Positions 34,888 through 43,892 of a stretch of DNA of 64,000 bases are shown piece by piece. This DNA comes from an uncultured Acidimicrobiales bacterium (GTDB taxonomy: Bacteria; Actinomycetota; Acidimicrobiia; Acidimicrobiales; CALAML01): contig CALAML010000011.1 of the NCBI GenBank assembly GCA_937925845.1, positions 1 through 64,000 on the forward strand. The letters are read 5' to 3'. Under the pieces are notes generated by a model. That model ran no database searches. It was not told the DNA's origin and saw only the letters and a program-made list of their open reading frames with translations. Each line of letters begins with the position of its first letter. Position 1 is the stretch's first letter. Made by a program: the position numbers and the translations under genes.

Positions 34888-36600
34888 ATGGCCCGCGACA
34901 ATCTTGATACGGACGTGCCCGACACTCACGCGCACGACGGCGACGCGTCCAACCGCGGTGCCAACAGCCGCGGTGCCAACGACGCAGGCGACGCAGATCT
35001 GCACCACCGGGACACCACTACCGCGGATCCGACTGTCGCCGATGCCGCCCCTGCGAGCGAGGTGTCGCCGTGGCCGATCCGGCTTCTCGCTATTGCGTCA
35101 GGCGTAGCGTTGATGATGAGCCTGCCGCCTTGGGGATGGTGGCCGCTCGCCTTCGCCGGCATCGCCGGAATTGATCGGGTGGTAGCGGCGTCAGCCCGCC
35201 GAGGTCAACGACTCCGACACACGTGGCTGGCCGCAGCCGCATGGCTCTTCCCCTCCACGATCTGGATGTTTGACTTCACCGCGCCCGGCTACGTCGTGGC
35301 CATGGTCGTGTTCTCCGCGCTCTACGGCATCGTTGGCGGCCTGGCGCCCCAGGGGCGCGGCCGCCGCCCGGTGCTCGCCGGCGGCTTTGTCTTCGCCGAA
35401 CTGATCCGGGCCTCCTGGCCCTTCGGCGGGGTCCCCATCTCCACCATGGCCATGATGCTGTCGAGCTCACCCCTCCTTCCCATCGCCCGGGTCGGCGGCC
35501 CGTTCCTGTTGGCCTTCACCATCATGACCATCGGCCTCACCCTCTCGGCCGCCGTCGGCCGCCAAACCCGCACCGCCATCCTTGGCGTGGCCGGAGCGCT
35601 GATTCTCATCCTGCTCGGGCTCGTCGGGCCCCGCGGAGAAACAATCGACACCCTTGACGTGGCCGTGGTCCAAGGCGGTGGACCCCAGCGCACTCGAGCC
35701 AGCGCGTCCCAGGAACCCATCGTGTTCGCCCGCCACCTCGAGGCGAGCCAGACCATCAGCACCCCGGTTGATCTGGTGCTGTGGCCTGAGAACGTGGTGA
35801 ACCCGAAAGCGCCGGGCGCCTCGGAGAACGCCGCCGGCCTCGACAAGGACTTTGCCCAAACCGAACTGGAGCAACTGGCTCGCGACCTCGACGCCCCGAT
35901 CCTGCCCGGCTGGTTCGAAAAGGTGTCCGACACCAACACCATCAACTACACCAACATCATCAACCCCGACGGCTCCACCGGCGACCGCTACGACAAGGTG
36001 CGGCTCGTACCATTCGGCGAAGTCATCCCGTTCCGGCCGCTACTCGAATCGATCGCCGGCGATGCCCTGCCGGCCCGAGATGTGATCCCCGGCACCGAGC
36101 CAGCGGTGCTCGACACGCCGGTCGGAACCCTCGGCATCTCCATCTCGTGGGAGATCTTCTTCGCCAACCGGGCCCGAGACGCCGTCGGCAACGGTGGTGA
36201 GGTGCTGATCAACCCCACCAACGGGTCGTCGTACTGGCTCACGATCGTCCAGAGCCAACAGATCGCGTCATCGAAACTGCGGGCGATGGAAACCGGCCGA
36301 TGGGTACTACAGGCTGCGCCCACCGGGTTCAGCGCAGTCATCACCCCCGAAGGCAAGGTTGTTGACCGCACCGGCGTGAGCGAAACCCGGGTGCTCACCG
36401 AGACCATCGAGCGGCGTCGGGGCCTCACGTGGGCCAACCGAGTGGGCAACTGGCCTGCGGTACTGCTGGCATTGGCCGGGATCGTTGGCGGCCTGGCCGC
36501 AAGCGAGCGTCGGGCCACCCGCACTACTGGTACTGACCGCACTGCCGCTGCCTCAAAGGCCGAGGTGCCCGATCGTGAGGGTCGGCCAGCGGTACCCTGA
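34888..36600 (+). CDS. lnt: Apolipoprotein N-acyltransferase-like protein with Ser replacing the catalytic Cys
   Basis: 570 residues: an acidic/His-rich N-terminus, six or seven helices (~55-250), then the carbon-nitrogen hydrolase domain. Glu301 (LWPENV) and Lys370 (RYDKVRLVPFGE) of the expected Glu-Lys-Cys triad are present, but the third position reads GISISWEIFF, with Ser420 where ICYE-type motifs carry Cys. The position is well supported by neighbouring GGEVLINPTNGSSYW. It may be a divergent member with altered chemistry or lost activity. ATG 34888 was chosen over GTG 34876, which overlaps a TACCGT -10-like element. Several probable lipoprotein substrates are encoded in this window. Confidence 0.8.
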   Translation: MARDNLDTDVPDTHAHDGDASNRGANSRGANDAGDADLHHRDTTTADPTVADAAPASEVSPWPIRLLAIASGVALMMSLPPWGWWPLAFAGIAGIDRVVAASARRGQRLRHTWLAAAAWLFPSTIWMFDFTAPGYVVAMVVFSALYGIVGGLAPQGRGRRPVLAGGFVFAELIRASWPFGGVPISTMAMMLSSSPLLPIARVGGPFLLAFTIMTIGLTLSAAVGRQTRTAILGVAGALILILLGLVGPRGETIDTLDVAVVQGGGPQRTRASASQEPIVFARHLEASQTISTPVDLVLWPENVVNPKAPGASENAAGLDKDFAQTELEQLARDLDAPILPGWFEKVSDTNTINYTNIINPDGSTGDRYDKVRLVPFGEVIPFRPLLESIAGDALPARDVIPGTEPAVLDTPVGTLGISISWEIFFANRARDAVGNGGEVLINPTNGSSYWLTIVQSQQIASSKLRAMETGRWVLQAAPTGFSAVITPEGKVVDRTGVSETRVLTETIERRRGLTWANRVGNWPAVLLALAGIVGGLAASERRATRTTGTDRTAAASKAEVPDREGRPAVP

Positions 36601-36607
36601 ACAAGAC

Positions 36608-39010
36608 ATGACCGGTCGCCGAAGCACCCCAACCGCAGCGGCCTCCGGCGCGCCCCGAAGCCTGTTTCCCAGGGTGCCGCTGCCGCTCGTGATTGGCGTG
36701 GTTCTTGCGGTGGCGCTGATGGCCCAAGCCTGTAGCCGAGGCGATCCGGTCCAACGCCAGGCACTCACCCTTGAGGGCGTCTCGACCACCACCACTACTG
36801 CGCCCACGCAGGCCCTGGGTCGGGTCGAACTCGACCGCTACGAGAACGACCGATGCGATCAACTCGACCGCACCTCGTGCCTGTTGCCGTTCCCCAACGA
36901 CTACTTCACCTCCGAAGATCTGCTGTCGCCCACCGGCCGCCGCGTGAACCTGGCCCTTGAGTCAATGCCGGCCAACAAACAGGGGGTGAACATCGACCCC
37001 CGCCGATGGAACCGGCTCGACGGGTTCGCTGGATCGACACCGATCATGGCCTCGTTCCCCGGCCTCGACTTCGAAGCAAGCGCCCTCCCAGGGCCAGCCA
37101 CCGCAGCGCGATCGATCCGTCCCAACGCGGCGATCGTTATCTGGGACACGGTCGAGGAACGTCGGATCGGCTACTGGGTTGAACAGTCGGAGAGTGGCCC
37201 GGGCGGCATCACCACGCTCATCATCCGCACCACGGAAGTCCTGGCCCCAGGTCATCGGATCGTGGTTGGTATCCGATCACTGAAGGGTGCCGATGGCGAG
37301 CTACTTACCGCCGGCCGCGACTTCGGCGCGTTCCGTGATCGGCAACCAACCACGCCGTTTGATCCGCTCTTTGAGCGCCGCCGCGCCGACATGAACGACG
37401 TCTTCGATGACCTCCGGGCCGCCGGAGTTCGCCGAGATGAGCGACTTCAGCTGGCATGGAGCTTCACTGTCGCCAGCGATGAATCCATGAATGCTCCGCT
37501 GTCGTCGATGATCCTGAACGCCTTCGCCACGCTCGGCGGCGACTCCCCCAGCTTCACCATCGACCAGGTGGTCGACGGAGCCCCGACCGAAGAACAGCTG
37601 AGCGACACCACCGTGGCCGACGCCACCCAAACCAACGAAGAAGGCGATCCGATCGCCGGCGCCGAAGCCGACCCTGAAGCCACCGAAGCCATCGACGGCG
37701 AGGGAGAGGGCGAGGCCGACGGGGAGGCCGCACCCGAGGACGACACCGTCGCAGGCGAAGAGCTGACGGCCGAGGAAGAAGAAGGCACCGAAGCCCCGGA
37801 CGAGGGCGATATCGGCACCCAGGAAGGAGATCAGGCACCGGTGACCGGACCTGGCGCCGAACTCAACGTGGGCCGGTTCATCCGCGGCCGCATCGTGGTA
37901 CCAAACTTCCTCGACGACGGCGGCGTTCCCGGCTCGGAGCTGGTTCTCGGCAGTGATGGGTTCCCCCAACAAACCGACACCACCGGGACCGTTTATGAGG
38001 CTGAGTTCTCGTGCCTGATACCAAAACGACTCACCGACGCCGCAGTACCCCAGCCCTCGCGCATGGTGCTGTTTGGCCATGACCTCCTGGGAGACCGCAA
38101 CGAAGTGCTTTCGGCCGGAGCAATCGAGTTGGCTCAGCGCCACCGCATGGTGATCTGCGGTACCGACATGATCGGCATGAGCAGCGCCGACAGCCAGTTT
38201 GTGATCGCGGCCTACGCCGACCTGTCGCGCTTCGGAACAGTCCCCGACCGTATGCACCAGGGAATCCTGAACTCGCTCTACCTCGCCCGGGCCATGTCGC
38301 ACCCTGACGGCTTCGTGAGCCAGGCCGCTTTCGCCGGCACCGACGGCGGCACCTACGTGGACGAGAGCCGGGTCTACTACTACGGCATCGGCCAGGGGGC
38401 GGTGGTTGGGCCGGTCCTGACCGCACAGTCGCGAGACCTCAACCGCGCTGCGCTGATCGGTGGTGGCGCCAACTTCAACCTGATCGTCAGCCGATCCCGA
38501 GACTTCGAAACACTCGGCGAGATCGCCGACACCACCTACGACGCGGGCCCGACCCAAGAGCTGGCCTTGGCGCTGGCCCAAAGCCTCTGGGCGCCGGTCG
38601 AGATGAGCGGCAACATCCGGCCCATCGAGGAAAGCAACGACCGGCTGCTGCTACAGGTGGTCTACGGCGACCAGACGATCCCCGTGCTCTCGGCGCTCAC
38701 CGCCACCCGCAGCCTCAACCTGGTCACCCGACAACCACTGTTGGCCCCGGATCGACAGCGCCAGGGCGAAAACCTCCTCTGGCAACTCGAGCCGGTGCCG
38801 GCCTACCCTCACCGGGAGTCGGCCATGGTGATGTTCGATGCGGGCGGGCTGATTCCCCCGCTCGGGCCCTCGCCAGCATGGGCGGGCGAGGACCCCCACA
38901 ACCTGCTCCAGTCACACCTGGCCGCGGTCGACCAGGTAGCCAACTTCCTCAGCCCCGACAGCCGAGTGATCAACCCCTGCGACACTGACCCCTGCACCCT
39001 CGACGGCTAA
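36608..39010 (+). CDS. Large secreted lipoprotein-like protein, alpha/beta-hydrolase related, nucleophile missing
   Basis: 800 residues. Signal region with Cys38 after LMAQA (an imperfect lipobox), then TTTTTAPT. An N-terminal domain starts with DQLDRTSCLLPFPNDYFT. An Asp/Glu-rich insert covers ~335-415. The C-terminal half looks like a degenerate hydrolase: MVLFGHDLLGDRNE (oxyanion-like), CGTDMIGMS, and YYYGIGQGAVVG, where family relatives as I recall them have GxSQGG; the nucleophile position is Gly595. DPCTLDG closes the protein next to a Cys pair. The gene starts 7 nt after the lnt-like gene and may share its transcript. The function is unknown; I infer a binding rather than hydrolytic role. 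Confidence 0.65.
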   Translation: MTGRRSTPTAAASGAPRSLFPRVPLPLVIGVVLAVALMAQACSRGDPVQRQALTLEGVSTTTTTAPTQALGRVELDRYENDRCDQLDRTSCLLPFPNDYFTSEDLLSPTGRRVNLALESMPANKQGVNIDPRRWNRLDGFAGSTPIMASFPGLDFEASALPGPATAARSIRPNAAIVIWDTVEERRIGYWVEQSESGPGGITTLIIRTTEVLAPGHRIVVGIRSLKGADGELLTAGRDFGAFRDRQPTTPFDPLFERRRADMNDVFDDLRAAGVRRDERLQLAWSFTVASDESMNAPLSSMILNAFATLGGDSPSFTIDQVVDGAPTEEQLSDTTVADATQTNEEGDPIAGAEADPEATEAIDGEGEGEADGEAAPEDDTVAGEELTAEEEEGTEAPDEGDIGTQEGDQAPVTGPGAELNVGRFIRGRIVVPNFLDDGGVPGSELVLGSDGFPQQTDTTGTVYEAEFSCLIPKRLTDAAVPQPSRMVLFGHDLLGDRNEVLSAGAIELAQRHRMVICGTDMIGMSSADSQFVIAAYADLSRFGTVPDRMHQGILNSLYLARAMSHPDGFVSQAAFAGTDGGTYVDESRVYYYGIGQGAVVGPVLTAQSRDLNRAALIGGGANFNLIVSRSRDFETLGEIADTTYDAGPTQELALALAQSLWAPVEMSGNIRPIEESNDRLLLQVVYGDQTIPVLSALTATRSLNLVTRQPLLAPDRQRQGENLLWQLEPVPAYPHRESAMVMFDAGGLIPPLGPSPAWAGEDPHNLLQSHLAAVDQVANFLSPDSRVINPCDTDPCTLDG

Positions 39011-39066
39011 GGCTGGCTACCAACACAAAGCCAGCCCCCCGTCACCGTCGCGTTGGCTCAGCAGGG

Positions 39067-39927
39067 TCAACTCGAAGCGACCGCATCTCGAGCCGTGACC
39101 AGGCTGTCCAACGCCACCAGGGTTTCATCACGAGGTAGCGAACCGAGTGCGAAGATAGCCCGGTCGATACCGCCTGCAGCGAAACGCTCCAACTCGCCAG
39201 GGTCGGTCGGGGCGGAGTAGATGCTCACCTCGAAGGCTTCCGGATCGCCACCGGCTTCGGCCACCATCTGGCGGGCGTCGGCCGCAGCCGCGACCAGGTC
39301 GCCATCACGCCCACCGATCGGCACCCAACCATTGCCGTACCGGATCGCCCGGCGAACGCCATGAGGGAAACCACCACCGACGTGGATCGGCGGATGGGGC
39401 TGCTGGGCCGGCTTGGGCCACACCTTGCAGGCGTCGAAGTTGACCAAATCGCCGTGATATTCGGCCTCCTCTAGGGTGTCGTCCCAAAGGGTCTTCATGG
39501 CCTCGATGCGCTCACGCATCAGCTTCCATCGACCCTCGAAGTCCTCGGTGCCGTGGTCGGCCATCTCCTCGGCGTTCCAGCCGCCACCCACCCCAAAGAG
39601 GAAGCGGCCATTACTCAGCCTGTCGAGGCTGGCCACCTCCTTGGCCAACTGGATGGGGTCCCGCTGGGGCACCAGGGCAATCCCGGTGGCCAACTTGAGC
39701 TCCGTCGTTACTGCGGCCACCATCGAGAGCGCCACAAAGGGATCGACCGCGGCGTAGTAGTGGCGCGGGAGTTCGTCGCCGCCGGGCCAGGGAGAGCGCC
39801 GCGACGACGGGATGTGGGAGTGCTCGGCCACCCACAACGACTCAAAACCACGCTCCTCCAGAGCCGGCCCGAGTTCAGCCGGGTGGATCGCATAGTCAGT
39901 GGGAAAGGTGGCTACTCCGAACAACAT
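39067..39927 (-). CDS. LLM-class F420-dependent oxidoreductase
   Basis: 286 residues of the luciferase-like TIM-barrel fold. FGVATFPTDYAIHPAELG opens the first strand. ESLWVAEHSHIP, KLATGIALVPQRDPIQLAKE and RFLFGVGGGWNAEEMADHG are typical of actinobacterial F420-dependent LLM proteins. ADPPIHVGGG-type sequence (HPPIHVGGGFPHGVRRAIR) follows in the second half. F420H2 is the likely hydride carrier; the substrate is unknown. It begins at ATG 39927 without a clear ribosome site. It may be cotranscribed with the O-methyltransferase gene 94 nt upstream. Confidence 0.9.
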   Translation of the reverse strand: MLFGVATFPTDYAIHPAELGPALEERGFESLWVAEHSHIPSSRRSPWPGGDELPRHYYAAVDPFVALSMVAAVTTELKLATGIALVPQRDPIQLAKEVASLDRLSNGRFLFGVGGGWNAEEMADHGTEDFEGRWKLMRERIEAMKTLWDDTLEEAEYHGDLVNFDACKVWPKPAQQPHPPIHVGGGFPHGVRRAIRYGNGWVPIGGRDGDLVAAAADARQMVAEAGGDPEAFEVSIYSAPTDPGELERFAAGGIDRAIFALGSLPRDETLVALDSLVTARDAVASS

Positions 39928-40021
39928 GGCGCCAGCTTGGCATGGCGCGACGCCGAACGCCGCGGTGGCTCACCCCTAGTGTCAAGGCGTGGCGTGTGGC
40001 CGATGGCAACCCAGCGGTGGG

Positions 40022-40678
40022 TCAGCGACGCCGGATCAGGGTGAGGCCATCGCCAAGGGTGGCCAGCACCACCTCGGCGCGCGAATCCTGAGCAACAAAG
40101 GTGTTGAACTCCCGAAGGGCTGCGGTGTCGTCGGAGCTGTCGCCGGCATCAAGAACCTGACCACCCCACAGGGTGTTGTCGACGGCGATCAACCCCCGAT
40201 CCGACAACCGGGGCAGGATCTGTTCGTAGTAGGCCCGATAGCCGGTCTTGTCGGCGTCGATAAAGGCGAAGTCGATCACGGTGTCGGCGGGCAGCGCCTC
40301 GAGCGTCTCCAACGCCGGCGCAATCCGAAGGTCGATGACGCCGTCAACGCCGGCCGCTTCCCAGTGCTCCCGGGCAATCGCGGTCCACTCCTCGCTGACG
40401 TCACAGCAGAGCAACCGACCACCGGCGGGCAGATGGCGAGCGATCGACAACGACGAGTAGCCGGTGAAGGTGCCGATTTCGACGGCCAGGGCCGGGGCGA
40501 TGGCCGAGGTCAACAGCCCCAGGATCAGCCCCTGGTCAGGGGCAACCTGCATCTGGGAGACCCCTCCCAGCGCCGCAGTGCGCTCGATCAGCGAGGCCGC
40601 CACCTCATCAGGCGCCGTTGAACTGGCCTGGACGTACTCGGCGAGCTCAGGGGAAAGAAAGAACGATCGAGGAGTCAT
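40022..40678 (-). CDS. SAM-dependent O-methyltransferase (Methyltransf_3 / caffeoyl-CoA type)
   Basis: 218 residues, the standard length. AVEIGTFTGYSSLSIARHLP is the SAM-binding motif, DFAFIDADKTGYRAYYEQ contains the catalytic metal-binding Asp residues, and VDNTLWGGQV the third metal-ligand motif. These enzymes O-methylate catechol-like groups with a divalent metal. The N-terminus (SFFLSPELAEYVQASS) also fits. The physiological substrate is unknown. Confidence 0.92.
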   Translation of the reverse strand: MTPRSFFLSPELAEYVQASSTAPDEVAASLIERTAALGGVSQMQVAPDQGLILGLLTSAIAPALAVEIGTFTGYSSLSIARHLPAGGRLLCCDVSEEWTAIAREHWEAAGVDGVIDLRIAPALETLEALPADTVIDFAFIDADKTGYRAYYEQILPRLSDRGLIAVDNTLWGGQVLDAGDSSDDTAALREFNTFVAQDSRAEVVLATLGDGLTLIRRR

Positions 40679-40796
40679 GGCTTCACTCTGCCATGGCCGG
40701 CTTGATTGAGCGACGCGATCGCCTGGCCGGAAGGCGAAAGAGCCTGGGCCCGATGCGCTGGGTCCAAAGACGAAGCTTCGGGCGGTCAGACCCCGA

Positions 40797-41735
40797 CTAG
40801 ACCTCGACCCAGTGTTGGTCGATCAGTCGGAACGCCGTGCCCGGCGCGATAACCGACCCGCCCAGATCCGGACCATGCAGCAGTTGGGCCAGCACCTCGA
40901 CACCATCGACCACCCGAGGCCCCGGTCGGCTGAACAGACCGGACCCGTCAACCACCACCACGTCACTCAGCTGCGGCGACGCCAGCAGATCCAGCCACGC
41001 CGGCTCGGCACCGAACTCGTCGGCCCGACGCACGGTCTCGGACGCATCAAACCCACAGAAGGCCAGCACCACCACCTCGGGCGCTGCAGCCAGAATGGCG
41101 CTCCACTCCACCGGGGTTGATGGCTCCCCCGACCGGCCAAGCAGGTTCTCGCCACCGGCAGCCGTGACCATGTCGGGCACCCAGTGCCCCGGCGCAAACG
41201 GCGGCACCGGCCACTCCAGCACCGCCACCCGTGGCCGAGGACGGCCCTCCACCAACCGAGCAACCCGGTTGAGTCGGTCCCGCAGCTCGGCGGTCAGACG
41301 GTCGCCCGCTTCGGCGTCACCGAGGGCCTGGGCGACCACCGAGATCGAATCGATGACGGCATCAAGATCGCCCGGATCCACCCCGAGCACTTCCGCCTCA
41401 TGGGGCATTGAACACACCGCCGCGGCCACCGCGTCGGCCGACACCGCGCAGACCTCGCACAACGATTGCGACAGCACCAGGCGAGGCTCGAGGTTCCGAA
41501 GCGCCTCGGCATCAAGGGCGTAAACGGTGTGGGCATCGCTGACGCTCGCTCGCACGGCCTCGTCGATCTCGGCCGAGGTCAGACCCGACGCCAGCATGTC
41601 GGACGTCACCGCCGGCACCCGACCGGCCAGGCCCGCCGGATAGTCACACTCATGGGTGATGCCGACCAGGTCGTCGCCATGACCGAGAGCCACAACAATC
41701 TCGGTGGTACTCGGCAACAAGGAAACAACTCGCAT
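40797..41735 (-). CDS. Cobalamin-binding protein, BtuF-like fold, without signal peptide
   Basis: 312 residues related to periplasmic vitamin B12-binding proteins: MRVVSLLPSTTEIVVALG, LVGITHECDYP, EALRNLEPRLVLSQSLCEVC and MVTAAGGENLLG. There is no signal peptide or lipobox, so it is likely cytoplasmic; similar proteins occur widely in actinobacteria next to unrelated genes. No B12 riboswitch or transporter genes are nearby. ATG 41735 follows TAGTGT by six bases (leaderless type). Palindrome C3 lies upstream at 41803-41856. Confidence 0.85.
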   Translation of the reverse strand: MRVVSLLPSTTEIVVALGHGDDLVGITHECDYPAGLAGRVPAVTSDMLASGLTSAEIDEAVRASVSDAHTVYALDAEALRNLEPRLVLSQSLCEVCAVSADAVAAAVCSMPHEAEVLGVDPGDLDAVIDSISVVAQALGDAEAGDRLTAELRDRLNRVARLVEGRPRPRVAVLEWPVPPFAPGHWVPDMVTAAGGENLLGRSGEPSTPVEWSAILAAAPEVVVLAFCGFDASETVRRADEFGAEPAWLDLLASPQLSDVVVVDGSGLFSRPGPRVVDGVEVLAQLLHGPDLGGSVIAPGTAFRLIDQHWVEV

Positions 41736-41802
41736 ACCGCGACACTACCGGTCAGGCGACTTGAGGGGCCTGGCCCAACTCGTCACGAGCTTTCGCATCC
41801 AC

Positions 41803-41856
41803 AAGATCTGTGACACCCAGCGCCGCAAAAACGCAGTGCTGGGCGTCACGGATCTT
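41803..41856. repeat. Palindromic repeat, family C copy 3
   Basis: AAGATCTGTGACACCCAGC ... GCTGGGCGTCACGGATCTT with a central CGC-AAAAA-CGCAG. The stem keeps pairing despite several substitutions against copy 2. It sits between two minus-strand genes, upstream of the cobalamin-binding gene. Confidence 0.85.
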
Positions 41857-42010
41857 TGTTTTGGGGGCCCGCCGTAAAACAGGCTCAAGCCTCGGTCGGG
41901 GGGAGGCCGAGGCTTGAGCGGGGTGCATCAACGCACCTGTGTATTGGTCGCTTTGAACAGTGGAAGAGTCGCGACCTGGGTAGAGAATTCGGGAGAATTC
42001 TCGAGGTTGA

Positions 42011-42661
42011 TCAGGCCCGACCGAAGCCCTGGCCGCCACGGAAACGGGGAGCAAAGTTCTGACCTTCGGCGTCGGCATCGTCACCGTCAACAGCCGGACC
42101 GCGGTTGCCACGTTCGGGACGCTCGCCGTTCACCTTGGCGGTGATCCGCTCACGAATTTCGTCTTCGGTCGGCGGCTCGAAACCCTCGGGGCGAGTGTCG
42201 GCCCGCTCCTCGATCTTTTCGAGCTTGTGCTCGACGAGGGCATCGACCAGATCCTCGACGGCCACACCGTTGGCTACTGCTACGTCGGCCAGGCTCTCAC
42301 CATTCTGACGAGCCTCACGCAGATCCTCAGCGGTCACACCGAGGGTCTCGGTGATGATGGCCCGCTTCTCGGCCTTGTTGGCACGACGATGACCTCGGCG
42401 GCCACGGCGGTTGTCGTCGTCGGTGCTGTCGGCGTCGGCAGTGGCTTCAGCCTCGGTGGCGTCCTGGAGGAAGGCGACGTTGTCGGTGGCGGCCACCGCG
42501 GCATCCTGGGTGGTGCCGGCACCGGCGGGGTTCAACGCCACCGCACCGCCGACAAAGGCAAGACCGGTCAAGGCGGCGATGCCGAGTCGGTTGAGTACCA
42601 CGTTGTTGCGACCATTCGGGCGAGTGCTCGAGGTGGTGTTGGGGGCGGTCGGCTTCTGCAT
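42011..42661 (-). CDS. Secreted hypothetical protein with LGVT/GxSLADVA helical motif
   Basis: 216 residues, family not recognised by name. The basic N-terminus NGRNNVVLNR is followed by a membrane segment (LGIAALTGLAFVGGAVAL) and NPAGA, a likely signal peptide or anchor. Then comes an acidic stretch, a very basic patch (DDNRRGRRGHRRANKAEKRA) and a helical motif ETLGVTAEDLREARQNG plus ESLADVAVANGVAVEDLVDAL, a pattern that recurs in secreted actinobacterial proteins. The C-terminus is Gly/Arg/Phe-rich and disordered. ATG 42661 has an AAGGAGA ribosome site. Confidence 0.6.
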   Translation of the reverse strand: MQKPTAPNTTSSTRPNGRNNVVLNRLGIAALTGLAFVGGAVALNPAGAGTTQDAAVAATDNVAFLQDATEAEATADADSTDDDNRRGRRGHRRANKAEKRAIITETLGVTAEDLREARQNGESLADVAVANGVAVEDLVDALVEHKLEKIEERADTRPEGFEPPTEDEIRERITAKVNGERPERGNRGPAVDGDDADAEGQNFAPRFRGGQGFGRA

Positions 42662-42783
42662 TGGTTGTTCTCCTTGGTTGGAGCGGGGGACTCCCGCAAG
42701 CTGATGAGACCAGGATGCAGAACCGCCCTGAACCCAACCTGAGCAGCTGAACAGCTATTCAGGAGGCGACCCCCAGGTCGCGA

Positions 42784-42818
42784 AACCACCCCGAAAACAC
42801 GCGGTTTTCGGGGTGGTT
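42784..42818 (-). terminator. Perfect 15-bp stem hairpin
   Basis: AACCACCCCGAAAAC (42784-42798) pairs exactly with GTTTTCGGGGTGGTT (42804-42818) over a 5-nt loop. It lies 135 nt behind the SRPBCC gene and upstream of the secreted-protein gene, probably insulating the two minus-strand units. The strand is assigned from context. Confidence 0.6.
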
Positions 42819-42903
42819 GGTCGGGCTGATCGGACTCGCCGGCTGCGGACGCCCAAGCGGTTTCGGGCGGCTCCCGGCGATGGATTCAGATCGAGTTCCG
42901 AAA

Positions 42904-42944
42904 TGTCGGCGCTGTCGGTGAATATTTCAGTGTCAGCGCCGACA
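42904..42944 (-). terminator. 11-bp inverted repeat after the SRPBCC gene
   Basis: TGTCGGCGCTG (42904-42914) pairs with CAGCGCCGACA (42934-42944), 9 nt behind the minus-strand stop at 42953. The 19-nt loop is AT-rich. Confidence 0.6.
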
Positions 42945-42952
42945 ATTCAGCG

Positions 42953-43450
42953 TCAGGCCGATTCGGACAGGCGAGCCTCAAGCTTGTCGATGGCCATGCC
43001 CCAACCCATGCCTCCGGGCGAGTCGGCGGGAACGCCCACGTGGGTCATCTTCATGCGGGTGCCTTCCCCCTCAGAAGTGAGTTCGACCACCACCTCGGTC
43101 GATGTCGGGCTGCCCGGCGGCATCCCCATCGACTCCGGCGTCTTCACGGTGCCGTCCTCGTCGCACATGGCGTCGGTGTAGGCCAGTCGTTGCGGCGGAG
43201 TGACATCGGTGAACTCACCGGTAAACCACATCTTCATCGGACCGTCCGGAGTCTGCATCTCCATACAGATCAGCCGGGTGCCGCCGACGCGCACATCCAT
43301 CTCCGCCACCGGTATCGAGGCCCCCTGCGGGCCGTACCAGGCGGCAAAGTGCTCGGCCTCAGCCCACATCTTCCAGACCAGGTCGATCGGAGCGGCGAAG
43401 GTCCGCTCGATCACGACCCAGTCGCCATCGGTTGCATTGGTATCGGTCAT
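42953..43450 (-). CDS. SRPBCC/AHSA1-domain protein
   Basis: 165 residues of the START-like fold: VVIERTFAAPIDLVWKMWAEAEHFAAWYGP is the characteristic opening, then IPVAEMDVRVGGTRLICMEM and a C-terminal helix MGWGMAIDKLEARL. Such proteins bind hydrophobic ligands or act like Aha1; many are paired with ArsR regulators. ATG 43450 lies 4 nt after the ArsR stop, so the two form an operon. A hairpin at 42904-42944 ends it. The ligand is unknown. Confidence 0.88.
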   Translation of the reverse strand: MTDTNATDGDWVVIERTFAAPIDLVWKMWAEAEHFAAWYGPQGASIPVAEMDVRVGGTRLICMEMQTPDGPMKMWFTGEFTDVTPPQRLAYTDAMCDEDGTVKTPESMGMPPGSPTSTEVVVELTSEGEGTRMKMTHVGVPADSPGGMGWGMAIDKLEARLSESA

Positions 43451-43454
43451 AACG

Positions 43455-43820
43455 TCAATCCTCGTTCCTGATCTGGTTCAGATAGTCGTCCATGCGATCG
43501 AATCGCTCGTCCCAGATGTGGCGGTACTGCTCAGCCCATGCCGACACCTGCCCGATGGCCTCGCCTTCAAGCACGCACGGCCGGTACTGAGCCCGGCGAG
43601 CCTGGCTGATCAGCCCGGCCCGCTCAAGCACCCGGATGTGGCGCGAAATCGCCGGAAGGGTCATGTCAAAGGGCTCGGCAAGCTCATTGACGCTGGCCTC
43701 CCCCTCAGCCAGCCGAGCCACAATGGCCCGGCGAGTCGGGTTGGCCAGCGCAGCAAACATCTCCGAGAGCCGATCTTCATCGGCAAAGCCATCAGCATCG
43801 TCAGCAAGGTCAACTACCAT
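43455..43820 (-). CDS. ArsR-family winged-helix repressor
   Basis: 121 residues: LSEMFAALANPTRRAIVARLAEGEASVNELAEPF, then the recognition helix MTLPAISRHIRVLERAGLI. Metal-binding Cys motifs are missing (one Cys in RPCVLEGEA), so this is the non-metal branch that regulates the following SRPBCC gene. ATG 43820 has no strong ribosome site. Upstream lie GTTAATTAAC and AGTTAACT, probably its own operator. The wing and C-terminal helix (SAWAEQYRHIWDERFDRMDDYL) match the ArsR subgroup encoded with AHSA1 proteins. Confidence 0.9.
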   Translation of the reverse strand: MVVDLADDADGFADEDRLSEMFAALANPTRRAIVARLAEGEASVNELAEPFDMTLPAISRHIRVLERAGLISQARRAQYRPCVLEGEAIGQVSAWAEQYRHIWDERFDRMDDYLNQIRNED

Positions 43821-43831
43821 TTCACAAACAC

Positions 43832-43854
43832 GTTAATTAACAAATCAGTTAACT
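43832..43854. promoter_or_regulatory. Palindromic AT-rich operator candidate for the ArsR regulator
   Basis: GTTAATTAAC (43832-43841, perfect palindrome) and AGTTAACT (43847-43854, perfect palindrome) lie 12-34 nt upstream of the ArsR start. The placement fits autorepression. Confidence 0.6.
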
Positions 43855-43892
43855 ACAAGTTGATGCTGCACGGCGATGCATCCGGCTGGCGG

